The notes under the pieces were generated by a model. That model saw only the letters and a list, made by a program, of their open reading frames with translations. It had not been told where the DNA came from and did no database searches. Below, in pieces: positions 18,013-26,512 of a stretch of 64,000 nt of DNA. Source of the stretch: Fusobacterium sp. SYSU M8D902 (GTDB lineage Bacteria > Fusobacteriota > Fusobacteriia > Fusobacteriales > Fusobacteriaceae); the NCBI RefSeq assembly GCF_040199715.1, contig NZ_JBEFNA010000001.1, forward strand, positions 62,001 through 126,000. The letters are read 5' to 3'. Both the position numbers and the translations under genes were made by a program. Positions within the stretch are counted from its first letter, which is position 1. Each line of letters begins with the position of its first letter.

Positions 18013-18114
18013 ATTTTTCTACTTGTGGTACAAATCCTTTTTCACTTAAACGATTTGTACCCGACCTTGTTTGTAAAGATAAGCCATTCGGGTACACCGA
18101 ATGGCTTTTTATTT
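17996..18114 (+). promoter_or_regulatory. Asparagine-responsive transcription attenuator of asnA
   Basis: Four alternative helices can be drawn. Stem 1: 17996-18001 with 18031-18036, 18003-18005 with 18027-18029, and 18007-18013 with 18018-18024. Stem 2: 18027-18036 with 18052-18061, perfect 10 bp. Stem 3 (antiterminator): 18056-18064 with 18088-18096, perfect 9 bp. Stem 4 (terminator): 18081-18091 with 18097-18107, perfect 11 bp, then TTTATTTTAT. A ribosome stalled on the early Asn codons leaves stem 1 free, which hides the 5' arm of stem 2 and lets the antiterminator form. A ribosome reaching the stop codon breaks stem 1, so stem 2 and the terminator form. The pairings are seen; the mechanism is inferred. 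Confidence 0.82.
18081..18114 (+). terminator. Attenuator terminator before asnA
   Basis: A perfect 11-bp stem (18081-18091 with 18097-18107, GTACA loop) is followed by a T-rich tract. Its 5' arm overlaps the antiterminator pairing, so the two exclude each other. Confidence 0.88.
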
Positions 18115-18143
18115 TATATAATAATTTTTAAGGAGTGATAAAA

Positions 18144-19139
18144 ATGATTAAACAATATGATTGTAAATTAAATCTATTTGAAACTGAAGTTGCCATAAAA
18201 AAAGTAAAAGACTTTTTTGAGAGAGCCTTAGCTTATGAATTAAATCTAACTAGGGTTTCTGCCCCTCTATATGTTAGAAAATCTTCTGGATTAAATGATG
18301 ACTTAAGTGGAATTGAAAGACCTGTTAACTTTGACACTCACTGGGATAAAGAGGAGGAGTATCAAATTATTCACTCTCTAGCTAAATGGAAAAGAATGGC
18401 TTTAAAAAGATATGAATTTCCTGTTCACACTGGATTATATACTGATATGAATGCTATTAGAAGAGATGAGGATTTAGATAATATCCACTCTATGTATGTT
18501 GACCAATGGGACTGGGAGCTTATAATAAACAAAGAGGAGAGAACTACAAAAACTTTAAAAGATATTGTTAGTAATATATATAAAGCTCTTAGAAAAACAG
18601 AGGAGTTTATCAATAGAGAGTATCCTGTATTCTCAACTAAACTTCCTGAAAATATATTCTTCATAACTTCACAAGAGCTAGAAGATGCATATCCTGAACT
18701 TACACCTAAAGAGAGAGAGAATGCTATCTGTGAAAAATATAAAGCTGTATTTATATCTCAAATTGGTAAAACTTTAAAATCTGGAAAAAAACATGATGGA
18801 AGAGCTCCTGACTATGATGACTGGGAATTAAATGGTGATATCTTAGTATGGAACCCTATATTAGAGCAAGGTTTTGAACTATCTTCTATGGGAATCAGAG
18901 TTAGTGAAGAGACTCTTCAATTACAACTTAAACTTGATGGAAAAGAGGAGAGAAAAGAACTTCCATTCCATAAATCTCTACTTGCAAAAGAGCTTCCATA
19001 TACAGTTGGAGGAGGAATTGGTCAATCTAGAATATGTATGTTCTTCTTAGAAAAACTTCATATTGGAGAGGTTCAAGCTTCTATTTGGCCTGAAGAGATG
19101 GTAGCAGAGTTTGCTAAAATCGGAGCTCACTTCCTATAA
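18144..19139 (+). CDS. asnA: Aspartate-ammonia ligase (asparagine synthetase A)
   Basis: AsnA makes asparagine from aspartate, ammonia and ATP and resembles class II aminoacyl-tRNA synthetases. The 331-aa length is standard. Family segments include SAPLYVRKSSGLNDDLSG, FPVHTGLYTDMNAIRRDE, DQWDWEL and a C-terminal GGGIGQSR motif 3. I chose the ATG at 18144, 9 nt after AAGGAG; a GTG at 18135 would abut that site. The Asn-rich leader upstream implies induction by asparagine shortage. A strong bidirectional terminator follows. Confidence 0.97.
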   Translation: MIKQYDCKLNLFETEVAIKKVKDFFERALAYELNLTRVSAPLYVRKSSGLNDDLSGIERPVNFDTHWDKEEEYQIIHSLAKWKRMALKRYEFPVHTGLYTDMNAIRRDEDLDNIHSMYVDQWDWELIINKEERTTKTLKDIVSNIYKALRKTEEFINREYPVFSTKLPENIFFITSQELEDAYPELTPKERENAICEKYKAVFISQIGKTLKSGKKHDGRAPDYDDWELNGDILVWNPILEQGFELSSMGIRVSEETLQLQLKLDGKEERKELPFHKSLLAKELPYTVGGGIGQSRICMFFLEKLHIGEVQASIWPEEMVAEFAKIGAHFL

Positions 19140-19154
19140 TATATAAAAAACAAT

Positions 19155-19186
19155 AAGAGGTTAAATAACTGTATATTTAGCCTCTT
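19155..19186. terminator. Bidirectional terminator between asnA and rloB-like gene
   Basis: A 13-bp stem (19155-19167 with 19174-19186, one G-U) has T-rich tracts on both sides, ending the convergent asnA and RloB-like transcripts. Confidence 0.85.
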
Positions 19187-19193
19187 TAATTTT

Positions 19194-19823
19194 TTATTTA
19201 ATATTAAATTCAATATTTAAAACATCTTTTAAATATTCTAATAAATATGTTAAATTACTTTGAACTTTCATTATATTTTCTTCTTTAAAAATACCTTTAT
19301 TTAATCCTTTTTTCAAATAATAAAGATTATTTTCTTTAAATTTTTTCTTAGCTATTGTATAGATAGCTCCCTTAGCTACTAATCTTTGGTAAATATCCTC
19401 TTTACCTTTAGATTTGCCACTATATCCCAATTCAGAAGCTAAATCATTCACTTTATAAGGTAATGTTGCTATTTGCCAAGTTTCAATATTTTTATATGTT
19501 AAAAATATATTATTTTTTATATTTAATTTTTCTAATAAAGTAATCAAATCAAATAATTTTTCTTTTTCTCCTGTATGAGCACTTGCTCTATCTAAATCAG
19601 CTATTATTATAACTATATCATATAAAGACTTATTTTTATTAAGCTCTCTAGTAAAAGCAAAATATCCTCCTCCATTAATATTATCAATATCTAAATGAAG
19701 TGAATATCCTTCATCTTTTAACAATTCTTTAAAATAAAATTTTTCTGTAGCTCCTTCTACAAGAAATTTAATTCTTATTAATGGTTCTCTAGTTCCTCTT
19801 TTATCTATTCTCTTCTTAGCCAT
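19194..19823 (-). CDS. RloB-like TOPRIM-type protein, putative defence nuclease
   Basis: The 209-aa protein resembles the RloB family. The N-terminal strand carries KFLVEGATEKFYF with a conserved Glu, followed by an IIADLDRA Asp-x-Asp motif (about residues 72-79) and TYKNIETW. Together these suggest a TOPRIM-like metal-dependent nuclease fold. RloB homologues are paired with AAA-family RloA ATPases and are related to lactococcal AbiL-type abortive infection. Here the gene overlaps the ATPase gene by 8 bp, supporting one functional unit. No restriction-modification genes are nearby. The defence role is inferred. Confidence 0.75.
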   Translation of the reverse strand: MAKKRIDKRGTREPLIRIKFLVEGATEKFYFKELLKDEGYSLHLDIDNINGGGYFAFTRELNKNKSLYDIVIIIADLDRASAHTGEKEKLFDLITLLEKLNIKNNIFLTYKNIETWQIATLPYKVNDLASELGYSGKSKGKEDIYQRLVAKGAIYTIAKKKFKENNLYYLKKGLNKGIFKEENIMKVQSNLTYLLEYLKDVLNIEFNIK

Positions 19824-20961
19824 TTATACCACCATATTTTCCTTTTAGAAAATCATGATATAAATTTTCTTTTTCACTTCTTATTTTAAATTCTGATAAA
19901 GAGTATAATTCTGATGATAAATTCTCTTTTTTATTTACAATATATATCTGTTGAGGTTCAAAAATATTATTATCAAAAAGGAAAAGGTTATGTGAAGTAA
20001 CTATTAATTGTCCATTTATATTATTATCTACATTAATAAAATTATTAAATAATTTAATTAAAGAAATAGTACTGATAGAAGAATCTAATTCATCAATTAT
20101 AATAGTTTTACCCTCATAAACTTCTAATAAATCAAGCATTAAGTTTATTATCTTTCTTATTCCTTCAGATTCATTTCCTAAATAAAATTTATTTTTACTT
20201 CTTTCTCTTAAAAAGTACATATCATATACAATCTCATTATTAGCAGTTCCAAGCTTTTCAAATTTTAAATCTTCAATAGTATAGTCTAATAATTTTATAA
20301 TTTGTAACACTTCTTCTTTTTTATCTTCCAATCTTAATTTTATATTTTCATTAATAAGATTTGGAGTATCTTTAGCTTCATAATTTATTCCTTTATTTCT
20401 TTTGATTTTTACATTTTCTAAAGATAAAATAAAATTATTAATTTCTTCTAATTGAAAATCTCTTAATTTTTTTAAAATAGTTTCTGTTGATATGATAGAA
20501 AAAATTTTATTAACTTCTTTAGGAAGTTTTTTAGAAAAAAGAGTATCATTTTTAAACTCATAGATTATCTTATCATTACACTCTAATTTTTCATATATTA
20601 GATTTTCTTTATTAAATTCAATAGAGTAATCATATGTATTTTCTTTTTTATCTAAAATTCCAATTTCAAATTTAATAGTATTAGAATCATAATTTAAATT
20701 TTTTTCATTAAAATCTTTAGGAAGATTTATTCCATTAAAAATAATATCTTTTAACCTCTCTAAACCTAATATAAGATTTGTTTTTCCAGAAGCATTAGCT
20801 CCAAATATAATAGCTGATTTCATTACTCTATTAGTTTTATCTATATAAAAATTTTTTTCATATTTAGTATTTTTTAATCTAGTACCTAAATAAGCTGTTA
20901 AAAATAAATCTTGTATTTCTTTAAAAGAACAAAATCCACCAACTGAAAAATATAATAACAT
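19816..20961 (-). CDS. RloA-like AAA/ABC-type ATPase, putative defence ATPase
   Basis: The 381-aa protein is an AAA_15/AAA_21-type ATPase of the SMC/ABC-like group. Walker A is GANASGKT (residues 54-61), a signature-like ESEG is at about 264, Walker B is IIIDELD (about 287-293), and an H-loop is in IVTSHN. The N-terminus MLLYFSVGGFCSFKE matches the usual start of such ATPases. It is encoded directly upstream of, and overlapping, the RloB-like gene, as in RloAB and AbiL-type systems. AGGAGG precedes the start. Its exact system name is uncertain. Confidence 0.78.
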   Translation of the reverse strand: MLLYFSVGGFCSFKEIQDLFLTAYLGTRLKNTKYEKNFYIDKTNRVMKSAIIFGANASGKTNLILGLERLKDIIFNGINLPKDFNEKNLNYDSNTIKFEIGILDKKENTYDYSIEFNKENLIYEKLECNDKIIYEFKNDTLFSKKLPKEVNKIFSIISTETILKKLRDFQLEEINNFILSLENVKIKRNKGINYEAKDTPNLINENIKLRLEDKKEEVLQIIKLLDYTIEDLKFEKLGTANNEIVYDMYFLRERSKNKFYLGNESEGIRKIINLMLDLLEVYEGKTIIIDELDSSISTISLIKLFNNFINVDNNINGQLIVTSHNLFLFDNNIFEPQQIYIVNKKENLSSELYSLSEFKIRSEKENLYHDFLKGKYGGING

Positions 20962-20990
20962 ATCTTCCTCCTATTTATCCATTATTATCT

Positions 20991-20999
20991 ATTTTACCA
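20991..20999 (-). promoter_or_regulatory. Extended -10 promoter of the RloAB-like operon
   Basis: On the minus strand TGG-TAAAAT (-10 hexamer 20991-20996) forms an extended -10 about 30 bp before the ATG. No convincing -35 box is present, suggesting modest or controlled expression. Confidence 0.5.
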
Positions 21000-21262
21000 T
21001 TTTTTTCTATAAAGATAAACATTTTTCATGATTATAATTTCATATTTATTTAACACTATTTTTGACTAAGTTTTTTACATTTATGATACACTTAATTTTG
21101 GTGGAATACTTACTAACATACATATATGCTAAACTATTATTTTTCATTCCTTTAATTAATTTAATTGGTCGGCAAACCTATTTTTATTATATCAAAGGAT
21201 TTTATTTATGCATAGCCTTCCACTTCCTTTGACCACTCACTCAGCAAGTGGTTTACTTTATA

Positions 21263-21310
21263 AAAAAAGGAAAAAATTACTTTTCAATTTCAGTAATTTT
21301 TTCCTTTTTT
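21263..21310. terminator. Long bidirectional terminator after trxA
   Basis: A perfect 18-bp AT-rich stem (21263-21280 with 21293-21310) has A-run and T-run flanks, so it can end trxA on the minus strand and any plus-strand transcript entering from the left. Confidence 0.82.
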
Positions 21311-21331
21311 AATTAATTTATTTTACTTTTA

Positions 21332-21646
21332 TTATGATCTTGAAAAATCTATAACGTCTTCTCTTGAAGAAAGTCCAACTAATTTATTTGTAACTTCTCC
21401 ATTTTTGAAAAGTAATAGAGTAGGTATACTCATAACTCTAAATTGAGCTGCTAACTCCTCTTCTTCATCAATGTTTATCTTAGCGATCTTTACAGTTCCT
21501 GCTAACTCTCCATCAACCTCTTCTAAGATTGGTGCTAAAGCTTTACAAGGTCCACACCAAGATGCCCAGAAATCAACTACTATTGGTTCTTTTGATTGTA
21601 ATACTTCCTTTTCAAAGTTTTCTTTTGTTATATGTAATATTGCCAT
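21332..21646 (-). CDS. trxA: Thioredoxin
   Basis: Thioredoxin reduces protein disulfides in the cytoplasm. The 104-aa product shows the active site WASWCGPCK (about residues 27-35), the cis-proline loop MSIPT and the LVGLSSR C-terminal strand. Length and order match TrxA. AAGGAGG precedes the ATG. It has its own promoter immediately beyond the folP stop codon, and a long terminator follows, so it is probably monocistronic. Confidence 0.97.
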   Translation of the reverse strand: MAILHITKENFEKEVLQSKEPIVVDFWASWCGPCKALAPILEEVDGELAGTVKIAKINIDEEEELAAQFRVMSIPTLLLFKNGEVTNKLVGLSSREDVIDFSRS

Positions 21647-21685
21647 TTTATAAACCTCCTTAATATTTTTTCAATCTATACTATT

Positions 21686-21714
21686 AGTATACACTATTTT
21701 TCCGTTTTTGTCTA
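21686..21714 (-). promoter_or_regulatory. trxA promoter
   Basis: Minus-strand TAGACA (21709-21714) and TATACT (21686-21691) are 17 bp apart and begin directly after the folP stop codon. No terminator separates folP from trxA, so read-through is also possible. Confidence 0.65.
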
Positions 21715-22974
21715 TTATCTTCTTATAATTCTATCTGCAACCATAGCTGCTCTTTTATTGGATAATACATCATGAACTCTAACTATGTCCACACCTTTTT
21801 CTATACCTATAACTGTAGTTGCAACTGTCCCTTCTACTCTCTCTTCAGGGGCTACCTCACCCAATATTGTACCTATAAATCTTTTTCTTGACGCACCTAA
21901 AAGTAATCTTCCTAAATCTCTTAATTCCTGTAATCTTGACAATACTTCTAAATTCTCATCTATCCCTTTTCCAAAACCAATTCCAGGATCCAATATGATT
22001 CTTTCTTTAGAGATTCCATAATTTTCAGCTATTTTATAAGTTTTTTCAAAAAACTTTTTCATAGTTGTAATTATATCCTCTCTATACTCTTTTCCATTCT
22101 GATTGTGCATAGCAATTACTGGTACATCATATTTTTTTACCACTTCTGCCATCTCTCCACTATCATATTGTAATCCCCATATATCATTTAGTATATGAGC
22201 TCCAGCTTCAAAAGCTGCCTTTGCTACCCTATGTTTATATGTATCTATAGAAACAATAGCCCCCAATTCAACAACTTTTTTTATAACTGGTACTACTCTA
22301 TCTATCTCCTCTTCTGCACTTATCTCAACATATCCAGGTCTAGTAGATTCACCACCAATATCTATTATGTCAACTCCCTCATCTATCATCTTTTTGGCAT
22401 GTTCTACAGCTTTCTCTAGGGTATTATGTTGTCCACCATCAGAAAAAGAATCAGGAGTTACATTTAAGATACCCATTATTAAAGTCTTTTTACCAAGCTC
22501 TATCTCTTTATCTCTACATTTTAATACTTGTACCTCTCTTCTATTTTTTTTATATACCATAGGTACAAATCTAATCCCTTTTATATTCTGCTCCTCATCT
22601 GTAACTGTAAATCCCATTTTTTTATAGATATTTACAGCATTTAATGATGAGTTTACTGTTATCTCATTCTCCTTAGTCAAAGATAGTACTTTTTGAAAAA
22701 GCTCTTTTCCTATTCCCTTTCTTTGATAGTACTTTTTTACAAAGAACAAACATATGTGTTGTCTATCTTGCAATCCAATTATTCCAACTAACTCTCTTCT
22801 GTCATAAGTTCCATATATTTCAAATGAATTAATTAATTCTCTACAGTCTAAAAACTTTCTAAACTCTTCGACACCTGAACGATTATAGTTAAATGCCTCA
22901 CTCTCTAAAAAAACATCCCAAACAAGTTTTAACGCCTTATTTATCTCTAATTTTTCAAGCTTCCTAATCTCCAT
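21715..22974 (-). CDS. folP: Fusion of a GNAT acetyltransferase domain with dihydropteroate synthase
   Basis: Residues 147-419 are dihydropteroate synthase, which joins p-aminobenzoate to the pterin pyrophosphate. Motifs are GILNVTPDSFSDGG (about 168-181), DIGGESTRPG (about 209) and a C-terminal VRVHDV. Residues 1-143 form a GNAT-type acetyltransferase domain with the acetyl-CoA loop QRKGIGKEL (84-92) and NAVNIYKKMGF (112-122). FolP is normally about 270 aa and free-standing, so the fusion is unusual. It overlaps the folB-folK gene by 11 bp at the end of the folE-folBK-folP operon. The substrate of the GNAT half is unknown. Confidence 0.93.
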   Translation of the reverse strand: MEIRKLEKLEINKALKLVWDVFLESEAFNYNRSGVEEFRKFLDCRELINSFEIYGTYDRRELVGIIGLQDRQHICLFFVKKYYQRKGIGKELFQKVLSLTKENEITVNSSLNAVNIYKKMGFTVTDEEQNIKGIRFVPMVYKKNRREVQVLKCRDKEIELGKKTLIMGILNVTPDSFSDGGQHNTLEKAVEHAKKMIDEGVDIIDIGGESTRPGYVEISAEEEIDRVVPVIKKVVELGAIVSIDTYKHRVAKAAFEAGAHILNDIWGLQYDSGEMAEVVKKYDVPVIAMHNQNGKEYREDIITTMKKFFEKTYKIAENYGISKERIILDPGIGFGKGIDENLEVLSRLQELRDLGRLLLGASRKRFIGTILGEVAPEERVEGTVATTVIGIEKGVDIVRVHDVLSNKRAAMVADRIIRR

Positions 22975-23800
22975 TTTTTACCCCACTCTCTTTTATCTTT
23001 CTAGCTAACATCAAGATACTCTTTCTTTCCAATGGATGAATGTAATTTGGAGCAATCTCTGCCAGTGGATCTAGTACAAACTCTCTTTCACATATCCAAG
23101 GGTGTGGAACAGCTAAATTATCCTCTCCTATTACCTCATTATCGTAGAATAAGATATCAATATCTATTATTCTAGGCCCCCACTTTATCTCTCTCACTCT
23201 TCCCATTTCCAACTCTATTTTTAAAATAGAACTCAAAAATTCTTGGGCTGTCATAAGTGTTTTTACTTCTAAACAAGCATTTAAAAAATTATCCTGCTCT
23301 ATATAACCAAAAGGTTCTGTCTCTAGTATTGTACTTTTTTTAGTTATAGTTGTATCCTTCAATTCTCCAATTCTCTTGATAGCTTCTAACAGATTCTCTC
23401 TCTTTTCTCCCATATTACTTCCTAAAGAGAGATATATTCTATGCCATTTTCTCACAATCTCTACAGCTACATTTTCAAAGTGCATCTGTAGTGGAGCCCA
23501 CGGTTTTTTTACTATAACTTTTACCTCTTTTACCAACTCATATTTTTTTAAAATCATCTCTGCTATCTCTTCAGCACAGCTCTCTATCAAATCCACACTC
23601 TTCTCAAGAAATAGTTTTTCTACATCTTGAGCAACTAACCCATAGTGAACTGATTTACTTAAATCTCCTGTTTTCCCAGCTTCTCTTGTATCTACAGTAA
23701 GCTCTAAAGATACCAAAAATTTTTGTCCTAATTTCTTCTCTTCAGGAAATACCCCGTGAAATCCTATAAACTCTAGGTTATTTATATATATTTTATCCAT
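22964..23800 (-). CDS. folK: Fused dihydroneopterin aldolase and HPPK
   Basis: The 278-aa protein joins two consecutive folate enzymes. Residues 1-117 are FolB (dihydroneopterin aldolase; FIGFHGVFPEEKKLGQKF and a KKPWAPL strand). Residues about 121-278 are FolK, which pyrophosphorylates hydroxymethyl-dihydropterin; its motifs are SLGSNMGEK, the GPRIIDIDIL metal-binding block and VPHPWICEREFVL. FolB-FolK fusions are known in other bacteria. It follows folE by 10 bp and overlaps folP, giving an operon in pathway order. Confidence 0.95.
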   Translation of the reverse strand: MDKIYINNLEFIGFHGVFPEEKKLGQKFLVSLELTVDTREAGKTGDLSKSVHYGLVAQDVEKLFLEKSVDLIESCAEEIAEMILKKYELVKEVKVIVKKPWAPLQMHFENVAVEIVRKWHRIYLSLGSNMGEKRENLLEAIKRIGELKDTTITKKSTILETEPFGYIEQDNFLNACLEVKTLMTAQEFLSSILKIELEMGRVREIKWGPRIIDIDILFYDNEVIGEDNLAVPHPWICEREFVLDPLAEIAPNYIHPLERKSILMLARKIKESGVKNGD

Positions 23801-23810
23801 TATATCACCA

Positions 23811-24362
23811 CTATTTTAATAAAGTTAAAACCTCTACTCTTCTATTTGTATCCTGTTCAAAGATTCCTCGATATGAAGTAGTTATTATTTGACTATTCTC
23901 TTTTTTAGCACCTCTCATTGTCATACACAGATGTCTTGCTTTTATTATTACCATAACTCCTTGGCAATCAAGTGTATTGTATATTACATCTGCTAACTCA
24001 CTTCCTAATCTTTCCTGTATTTGAGGTCTTTTTGCTAGTATCTCTATACTTTTGATAATATCTCCAAAACCTACTATCTTCCCATTTGGAATATATGCTA
24101 CATCTATTGTTCCAAAAAAGGGTAGAAAATGGTGCTCACACATAGAGTAAAAGTCTATTGATTTTTCCATTACTAGATCATTACTATTTACTGAAAAATG
24201 TCTCTGTAAAGGTTCACTTGGATCCTTGTCAATTCCTGCAAATAATTCTGAATAACTCTGAGCAACTCTTTGTGGAGTCTCTCTCAATCCCTCTCTTTCT
24301 CTATCTTCTCCTATCCCATCCAATATGGCTTTAAAAGCTTCCTCTATCTTCTCTAACTCCAT
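23811..24362 (-). CDS. folE: GTP cyclohydrolase I
   Basis: FolE converts GTP to dihydroneopterin triphosphate, the first step of folate synthesis. The 183-aa length is typical. The zinc and active-site motifs MCEHHFLPF (about residue 74) and KARHLCMTMRG (about 143) are intact. It leads the compact folE-folBK-folP operon, preceded by the bidirectional hairpin shared with glyS. No folC or pab genes are in the window. Confidence 0.97.
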   Translation of the reverse strand: MELEKIEEAFKAILDGIGEDREREGLRETPQRVAQSYSELFAGIDKDPSEPLQRHFSVNSNDLVMEKSIDFYSMCEHHFLPFFGTIDVAYIPNGKIVGFGDIIKSIEILAKRPQIQERLGSELADVIYNTLDCQGVMVIIKARHLCMTMRGAKKENSQIITTSYRGIFEQDTNRRVEVLTLLK

Positions 24363-24399
24363 CTTCTCTTCCTCTTTCTATTATTTTAAAATTTTATAA

Positions 24400-24429
24400 A
24401 AAAGAGGATAACAATAGCTATCCTCTTTT
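24400..24429 (-). terminator. Terminator of the tex-ileS-glyQS operon
   Basis: A perfect 11-bp stem (24400-24410 with 24419-24429) follows the glyS stop codon and on the minus strand is followed by TTATAAAATTTT after a run of T. It separates glyS from folE. Confidence 0.82.
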
Positions 24430-24432
24430 ATC

Positions 24433-26499
24433 TTATCTTTCTTCTATTTGATTTAAATCTGCCATCTTACTAAAGATATCAGTTAAAAATCTTAGTTGAG
24501 ATAGTCTATTATTTTTAATAGTTTCATCTTTGTCCATAACTATTATTTTATCAAAGTAGTTATTGATTATATCTTTTCCAGTAGTTATCTCTTTTAAATA
24601 TTTAGAATAATCTTTATTAGCTAAAGCCTCTTCCACTTTTTCACTTAAGTTCATTGAGAAGTTATATAGTTCTTTCTCAATCTCCTCTTTAAATAGAGCT
24701 GTATCTACTGTCATATCTCTATGATCTTTTGAGATGTTTCCAACTCTTTTTAATACAGGTAAAAGCTCTCCAAATTCCTTCTCTTTTGCAAAAGCTTCAA
24801 GAGTTTTTACTCTCTCTAATGCTTCTACTATATTGTCATAATCTCTGTTTAATACAGCATCTATTACATCTTTACTGAATCCCATATCTCCAAAGATATT
24901 GATCTCTCTCTGTTTAAAGAACTCTAATACCTCTGCTTCAACCTCTGCTCTATCTCTTTTTAGTACTCCATCAGCTTGTAAAGTATCTAGTGATCTATTT
25001 ACAAGAGCTTTTAAAGAGATATTTAATTTTGAATTGATAATTACGTTTACAATTCCTAAAGCTGCTCTTCTTAAAGCAAATGGGTCTTTAGATCCACTTG
25101 GTATAACTCCTACACCAAAACAACCAACTAGAGTATCCAATCTATCAGAGATACCAGCTATAATTCCTTCCATCTCTGTAGGTAGTAAATCTCCTTGGAA
25201 TCTTGGATAGTAATGCTCTTTTATTCCTAGAGAAACTTTCTCATTTTCACCTGATTTTAAAGCATAGTCTGCTCCCATAAATCCTTGTAATTTAGTAAAC
25301 TCTTTCTCTCCAATCATATTTGAAACTAGGTCTGCTTTTGCTAAGTATACAGTTCTTAAAACATCTTCTCTTCTATCTGCACAACCTAATACGTCCACTA
25401 AATAGTTAGCTATCTCTCTACTTCTCTCTATTTTTTGGTATATAGTTCCTAAATCTTTTTGGAAAACAACAGTTTTTAATTTCTCTACATTATCTGCTAA
25501 CGGGTGTTTTAAATCCTCTTGATAGAAGAATCTAGCATCTGCTAATCTAGCTGATAATACTTTCTCATTTCCTTTTCTTACATAATCAGAACTCTCTACA
25601 CCATTTCTTACAACAACAAATTTAGGTAGTAGTTTTCCATTATTATCTAAAATTGGGAAATATCTTTGGTGTACTTGCATTGATATTATTAAAACCTCTT
25701 GTGGTACCTCTAAGAAATCTGAATTAAAAGTTCCAACTATAGGACAAGGGTACTCTATTAAGTTTGTTACCTCATCTAATAACTCATCTTCTATATGTAC
25801 TTGCTCTCCCTCTTCAGCACACTTTGCTACTAGATCTTTTACTAGAGCTCTTCTCTCATCTAGATCTATAATTACATTATTTTCTCTTATTTTTGTAAAG
25901 TACTCATCTATATTTGATACTTCAAACTCTTTTCCAAAGAATCTATGTCCTCTTGATCTATTTCCGCTAGTTATTCCCTCTATTTCAAAAGGTATTACCT
26001 CTGACTCACATAGAGCTAAGAACCATTGAACTGGTCTTGCAAATCTTAATTTTTTATCAGCCCATTTCATTGATTTTGGGAAGTTTAACTCAAGAACTAG
26101 AGATTTTAATATCTCTGATAATAACTCTTTTGTCTCTCTTCCTTCCATAAATTTTCTAGCAGCTATATACTCTCCCTTTGGAGTTTCTACAATCTCTAAT
26201 TGCTCAGGCTCTATACCTTGTGACTTAGCAAATCCAAGTCCTGCTCTAGATAGCTCTCCATTTACATAAGCTACACTCTTAGCTGGTCCCATATTTACAA
26301 GATCTAAGTCCTCCTGTTTTTCAGCTAAATTATGAACATCTAAAATAAGTCTTCTTGGTGTTCCATAAGTTTTTATCTCATCAAATTTAATTCTTTCTGT
26401 TTCTAATTTTGTTTCTAAATTATGTTTTAAATCATTTAATGCCTGCTTCAAAAATCTTGCTGGCAACTCTTCCATTCCAATTTCAAATAGTAATCTCAA
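24433..26499 (-). CDS. glyS: Glycyl-tRNA synthetase beta subunit
   Basis: The beta chain binds tRNA-Gly for the heterotetrameric bacterial GlyRS. The 688-aa product starts with [15 protein letters not shown] and has [35 protein letters not shown] and [18 protein letters not shown], all family hallmarks. It follows glyQ by 13 bp. No T-box leader was seen; it is the last gene in a long run starting at tex. Confidence 0.97.
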   Translation of the reverse strand: MRLLFEIGMEELPARFLKQALNDLKHNLETKLETERIKFDEIKTYGTPRRLILDVHNLAEKQEDLDLVNMGPAKSVAYVNGELSRAGLGFAKSQGIEPEQLEIVETPKGEYIAARKFMEGRETKELLSEILKSLVLELNFPKSMKWADKKLRFARPVQWFLALCESEVIPFEIEGITSGNRSRGHRFFGKEFEVSNIDEYFTKIRENNVIIDLDERRALVKDLVAKCAEEGEQVHIEDELLDEVTNLIEYPCPIVGTFNSDFLEVPQEVLIISMQVHQRYFPILDNNGKLLPKFVVVRNGVESSDYVRKGNEKVLSARLADARFFYQEDLKHPLADNVEKLKTVVFQKDLGTIYQKIERSREIANYLVDVLGCADRREDVLRTVYLAKADLVSNMIGEKEFTKLQGFMGADYALKSGENEKVSLGIKEHYYPRFQGDLLPTEMEGIIAGISDRLDTLVGCFGVGVIPSGSKDPFALRRAALGIVNVIINSKLNISLKALVNRSLDTLQADGVLKRDRAEVEAEVLEFFKQREINIFGDMGFSKDVIDAVLNRDYDNIVEALERVKTLEAFAKEKEFGELLPVLKRVGNISKDHRDMTVDTALFKEEIEKELYNFSMNLSEKVEEALANKDYSKYLKEITTGKDIINNYFDKIIVMDKDETIKNNRLSQLRFLTDIFSKMADLNQIEER

Positions 26500-26512
26500 C
26501 GTTCTTCCTCCT

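Larger units (their letters stand above)
20962..21331. other. Intergenic region between RloA-like gene and trxA
   Basis: About 370 bp without a gene. It contains the RloA-like promoter, a plus-strand candidate promoter (TTGACT at 21062-21067 with GATACA at 21085-21090, 17-bp spacer), a 7-bp hairpin (21231-21237 with 21247-21253) and a strong terminator (21263-21310). A small plus-strand RNA ending at that terminator is possible but unproven. Confidence 0.4.

Noticed and set aside
19194-20961. Naming the ATPase-TOPRIM pair as PARIS, Gabija or a retron system
   Set aside because: The ATPase is of the right general class, but the small protein looks RloB-like, not AriB, GajA or a reverse transcriptase, so a specific name is not supported.
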